Shown here in pieces: positions 42,052 to 45,057 of a DNA stretch of 45,057 nucleotides. The position numbers and the translations under genes were made by a program. The notes beneath the pieces were generated by a model that was not told the origin of the DNA, ran no database searches, and saw only the letters and a list, made by a program, of their open reading frames with translations. How positions within the stretch are numbered: position 1 is the stretch's first letter; every line of letters starts with the position of its first letter. The stretch covers positions 1 to 45,057 of the forward strand of contig UQUR01000012.1 of the NCBI GenBank assembly GCA_900544345.1, in the 5' to 3' direction. The DNA is from an uncultured Sutterella sp. (GTDB lineage: Bacteria; Pseudomonadota; Gammaproteobacteria; Burkholderiales; Burkholderiaceae_F).

Positions 42052-44079
42052 TCAGCAATCAGCCTTTGCGCAGGCTGTTGCCTGAGCTTTCTTAGCACGA
42101 ATCAATTCGGCATCACAGATAGGACAGAAATCATGCCGACCTGAGATGTAACCGTGCTTCGGACAGATTGAAAATGTTGGCGTTACAGTGAGATACGGCA
42201 GACGGAATCGAGTGAGAGCTCGACGAACGAGTTCTTTGCAGGCCTTAGAAGAGCTGATGGCATCGGCCATATAAAGGTGCAAAACCGTACCGCCGGTGTA
42301 TTTGCGCTGTAAATCATCCTGCATTTCCAGTGCAAGGAACGGATCATCAGTAAAGCCTACCGGCAACTGGGAGCTATTCGTGTAATAAGGATTCGATTCC
42401 GTACCGGCCTGAATAATATCTGGGAAGCGTTTTCTATCTTCCTTGGCAAAACGGTACGTCGTACCTTCGGCCGGCGTTGCTTCCAAGTTATACATATGTC
42501 CTGTTTCCTCTTGGAATTGCACCATTCGAGCGCGGACGTGATCCAAAAGTTTTAATGCAAAAGCGTGTCCCCAGTCATCGGTGATATCGTGTTCATCGTG
42601 CGTGAAATTGCGAATGCACTCATTGATACCGTTAACACCGATCGTCGAGAAGTGGTTACGCAGCGTTCCGAGGTAACGCTTCGTATATGGGAATAGCCCC
42701 TGATCAATATGGCGCTGAATGACTTTACGCTTAATTTCAAGACTGGTTTTAGCCAAATCCAGCAAGTGATCAAGCCTTGCTAACAGTCCCTCTTCATTGC
42801 CTTTGAAAAGGTAGCCCAAGCGAGCGCAATTGATTGTCACTACACCTAAAGAACCAGTTTGTTCGGCTGAGCCGAATAAGCCGTTGCCACGCTTTAAAAG
42901 TTCCCGCAAATCGAGCTGCAGACGGCAGCACATTGAGCGGATCATATTGGGCTTGAGTTCGGAATTGATAAAGTTTTGAAAATACGGCAGACCGTACTTT
43001 GCCGTCATGGCAAAAAGTTTGTCAGCATTCTCACTTTCCCAATCAAAGTCAGGCGTAATGTTGTAGGTTGGAATTGGGAAGGTAAAAACTCGACCCTTGG
43101 CATCGCCCTGTGTCATCACTTCGATATAGGCGCGATTAATCATGTCCATTTCGCGCTTACATTCACCGTAAGTAAAGGGCATTTCCTCGCCCCCAATGAT
43201 CGGGTGCTGATCCTTCAGATCATCCGGGCACGTCCAATCAAAGGTAAGGTTAGTAAAAGGCGTCTGTGTACCCCAACGTGAGGGGACATTCAAGTTGTAG
43301 ATCAGCTCCTGAATGCTCTGCAACACTTCTTCATAAGGAACGTTATCTTTTTTAATGAAAGGTGCCAAATAGGTGTCAAATGATGAGAAAGCCTGAGCAC
43401 CGGCCCATTCGTTTTGCATGGTTCCCAAGAAGTTGACAATCTGACCGGTAGCTGAGGACAGATGCTTAGGGGCCCCAGCTTCAACCTTGCCAGGCACACC
43501 GTTTAAACCTTCATTCAAAAGCGTTCTCAAAGACCATCCGGCACAGTAACCCGAAAGCATATCCAGATCATGAATATGGAAATCGCCTTCACGGTGGGCA
43601 CGCCCGATTTCAGCCGGATAAATGTAATTTAACCAGTAATTGGCCACTACTTTGCCGGAAACATTCAAAATCAAGCCGCCCAATGAGTATCCTTGATTGG
43701 CATTGGCGTTAACACGCCAGTCAAGCTGCTGAAGGTACTCATTAATGGAAGATTCAACATTCACCCAGCTTTGTCTTGCATCGCGAGCCTTTTGGCGCTG
43801 TTCACGATAAACAATATAGGCGCGAAGCGTCTTGAAATACCCTTCATCAAAAAGGGCATGTTCGACGGCATCTTGCACTTGTTCGATATGAGGCGTCACT
43901 AAATTGAGCGCTCTTAAACTCGGCAAAACGCGCTCTTCTGTAATCTGGGCGGCTCGCGCTTCATCGAACTCACCCGTTGCCTTACCGGCTCGGGCGATAG
44001 CAGAGACAATTTTGCTTGCGTCAAAATCCTTCACACTGCCATCGCGCTTGATTAAGTGCGACAACTTGGTTTCTAACAT
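42052..44079 (-). CDS. nrdD: Anaerobic ribonucleoside-triphosphate reductase NrdD, lacking C-terminal glycyl-radical segment
   Basis: A 675-aa class III reductase. Residues about 8-100 are an ATP-cone (IKRDGSVKDFDASKIVSAIARA...YREQRQKARD). The catalytic barrel follows with FHIHDLDMLSGYCAGWSL, FNLTFDWTCPDD-like segments and MCCRLQLDLREL, whose Cys residues fit the thiyl radical and partner positions. The C-terminus is a zinc ribbon (TFSICPKHGYISGRHDFCPICDAEL) and then a short tail KKAQATACAKADC. The glycyl-radical RVxGY motif expected after the ribbon is absent here and is on the next small ORF. It makes dNTPs without oxygen. Upstream are NrdR and DnaA boxes. Confidence 0.94.
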   Translation of the reverse strand: MLETKLSHLIKRDGSVKDFDASKIVSAIARAGKATGEFDEARAAQITEERVLPSLRALNLVTPHIEQVQDAVEHALFDEGYFKTLRAYIVYREQRQKARDARQSWVNVESSINEYLQQLDWRVNANANQGYSLGGLILNVSGKVVANYWLNYIYPAEIGRAHREGDFHIHDLDMLSGYCAGWSLRTLLNEGLNGVPGKVEAGAPKHLSSATGQIVNFLGTMQNEWAGAQAFSSFDTYLAPFIKKDNVPYEEVLQSIQELIYNLNVPSRWGTQTPFTNLTFDWTCPDDLKDQHPIIGGEEMPFTYGECKREMDMINRAYIEVMTQGDAKGRVFTFPIPTYNITPDFDWESENADKLFAMTAKYGLPYFQNFINSELKPNMIRSMCCRLQLDLRELLKRGNGLFGSAEQTGSLGVVTINCARLGYLFKGNEEGLLARLDHLLDLAKTSLEIKRKVIQRHIDQGLFPYTKRYLGTLRNHFSTIGVNGINECIRNFTHDEHDITDDWGHAFALKLLDHVRARMVQFQEETGHMYNLEATPAEGTTYRFAKEDRKRFPDIIQAGTESNPYYTNSSQLPVGFTDDPFLALEMQDDLQRKYTGGTVLHLYMADAISSSKACKELVRRALTRFRLPYLTVTPTFSICPKHGYISGRHDFCPICDAELIRAKKAQATACAKADC

Positions 44080-44189
44080 CAGGGATTCTCCAATAGACCT
44101 ATCGCTCTGAACATCCGAACGATTTCTTGCTTTACTGTAATGAAGAGCAATGTGTTTGAGTGCTTAAAAATTGAGCTCTTTGACTTTGA

Positions 44190-44205
44190 ACACTATATTT
44201 AGAAA
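44190..44205 (-). promoter_or_regulatory. NrdR box, proximal
   Basis: ACACTATATTTAGAAA matches the NrdR consensus ACACWATATATWGTGT at 12 of 16 positions. It lies 111 bp upstream of nrdD and overlaps a possible -10 region, which suits repression. Confidence 0.6.
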
Positions 44206-44211
44206 CGAAAG

Positions 44212-44220
44212 TTATCCACA
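44212..44220 (+). promoter_or_regulatory. DnaA box in the nrdD promoter region
   Basis: TTATCCACA is a perfect DnaA box (TTATNCACA), 6 bp from the proximal NrdR box. Read on the nrdD strand it overlaps a possible -35 (TTGTGG). DnaA control of nrd genes is known for E. coli nrdAB. A lone box does not indicate an origin. Confidence 0.6.
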
Positions 44221-44287
44221 ACGGCTAAAACCTGTTGTTTTTCAACCTTTCTTTGCTCTTTTTATTTTGTTAGGGTTTACCCTTTTA

Positions 44288-44303
44288 TACAATATGTTGT
44301 GTT
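44288..44303 (-). promoter_or_regulatory. NrdR box, distal
   Basis: ATACAATATGTTGTGT matches the NrdR consensus at 14 of 16 positions. Its centre is 98 bp from the proximal box, so looping between boxes would be needed for joint binding. It lies between nrdD and the divergent lipoprotein gene. Confidence 0.72.
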
Positions 44304-44408
44304 TTTGAAATTTTTTAGCCCAATTAATTGATTCAATGGCTTGATTTTTCAAAGAAAATTATTAATGATTCAACGCAAAATATGCCCAACAGAAAAAATA
44401 TAACCACT

Positions 44409-45057
44409 ATGCAGAAAACTTGGATTGCTTTGGCTTCATGCTTATGCATTACCGGTTGCTTTCGAACCACCAGCGTTATTAAAGGCTCCGTTATAGATGC
44501 CTCTATGAACACTGTGACACTTCAAACGTAAGAAAACAAAACCTATGTTTTCAGCACAATTGAAACTGACAAGAGTCAGCTCAATGGACTTGTAGTCGGC
44601 AAAAGTGTCAAAGCAAAATTTCAGCTACCTTATCAGAGAGGACAAAAACTTCTGTCTCTCAGTGACTATCCTCAGCCTGCAGATCTTTTCAACGAAGCAA
44701 CTGTTCTTATTCCAGCCGATTCTGTCAAACCTCTTCTCTATCTCCTAGCAGACAAAAATACGCTTCGTTTATTTGATGCAGCAGGCAATTTGCACGCCGT
44801 TTTATCAAAATCTTTGACTAAAGACGGAGACTTATACTGGCAAGCAAAAACTCTTGATCTCAAACTTCAAAAAGATAAAGGCCTTTGGAAGTTAAAACAA
44901 AAAGAGAACCTACTTTATAGCCAAGCTGCAGAATTAGCAGATTCAAGTTTGGGCGAGCTTATTGAAGAGCGTTTTGTCGGTGTGCTGCCTGCTGCTGACT
45001 GCTCTGGAATTCGCTACGATCTAAGAGTTAAACATAGAACGCATAGCGGAGACGGCC
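44409..45057 (+). pseudogene. NlpE-like lipoprotein gene interrupted by an in-frame TAA, cut by window edge
   Basis: From ATG 44409 the frame encodes a lipoprotein signal (MQKTWIALASCLCITGC, lipobox ITGC, acylated Cys17) and then a TAA at 44529-44531 after 40 codons. The same frame then stays open for 175 codons to the window end without another stop, continuing a plausible small beta-domain (GSVIDASMNTVTLQT / ENKTYVFSTI...VVGKSVKAKF) and reaching FVGVLPAADCSGIRYDL, the NlpE/CutF N-terminal motif (usually LPCADC; here the first Cys is Ala). One substitution (for example CAA, AAA or GAA to TAA) would explain it. NlpE-type lipoproteins sense envelope and copper stress. The start could also be the in-frame ATG at 44382. 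Pseudogene, recent mutation, or recoding cannot be separated here. Confidence 0.72.

Noticed and set aside
42031..42054. The TGA ending nrdD as a selenocysteine codon or frameshift point
   Set aside because: The frame after the TGA soon stops and does not lead into the glycyl-radical sequence; the small ORF has its own Shine-Dalgarno and ATG, and no SECIS-like hairpin is seen.
44212..44220. Replication origin
   Set aside because: Only one DnaA box, no AT-rich unwinding region with repeats and no dnaA/dnaN nearby.
44320..44350. FNR site near TTGATTTTTCAA upstream of the lipoprotein gene
   Set aside because: The half-sites are too close (12-nt palindrome) and the ATCAA half is missing.
1..45057. 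CRISPR arrays, tRNA or rRNA genes, insertion sequences, prophage
   Set aside because: No spaced direct repeats, cloverleaf-like segments, transposase or phage genes were recognised on either strand.

Overview
The window looks like chromosomal DNA of a gut betaproteobacterium of the Sutterellaceae (Parasutterella/Turicimonas/Sutterella type). The evidence is a moderate-GC betaproteobacterial core (rpmF-yceD, maf, rluC/rne, rpsF-priB-rpsR-rplI, dnaB, bcp-phoH, clpB), very large autotransporters, FNR-type sites and an oxygen-sensitive class III ribonucleotide reductase. Genus is inferred from gene content and protein style only.

Layout. 1-6250: two tandem minus-strand autotransporters, the first cut by the window edge; each has an FNR-type palindrome about 62-64 bp upstream of its start, followed by a G-rich tract. 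6395-9506: yceD-rpmF (minus), maf and an RsmI-like methylase (plus), then a HAD phosphatase translationally coupled to rluC (minus). 10523-14205: a 700-bp structured leader and rne. 14220-16107: a conserved hypothetical protein (DUF2863-like) and a secreted cupin. 16133-19456: promoter, lysine riboswitch with terminator, APC permease and amidohydrolase, all minus strand. 19472-22210: clpB with a textbook sigma-32 promoter. 22294-25705: fluC/crcB, bcp, PIN-PhoH ATPase, ZIP transporter. 25971-36220: a double-strand-break repair operon, WYL regulator-recC-recB-HAD phosphatase resembling the T4 polynucleotide 3'-phosphatase-recD. 36264-38128: dnaB and a DUF456 membrane protein. 38479-40115: the rpsF operon. 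40232-41041: MBL-fold hydrolase. 41043-44303: nrdD, a 57-aa protein carrying the glycyl-radical motif, a terminator-like hairpin, nrdG, and upstream NrdR and DnaA boxes. 44409-end: an NlpE-like lipoprotein gene broken by an in-frame TAA.

The most interesting signals are: (1) autotransporter promoters with an FNR box and a G9 tract in the spacer, suggesting an anaerobic and phase-variable switch; (2) a class III RNR whose glycyl-radical segment is on a separate small ORF; (3) a polynucleotide-3'-phosphatase-like gene inside recBCD, downstream of a WYL regulator; (4) a lysine riboswitch controlling a permease-amidohydrolase operon. All calls come from reading the sequence; no database search was possible.
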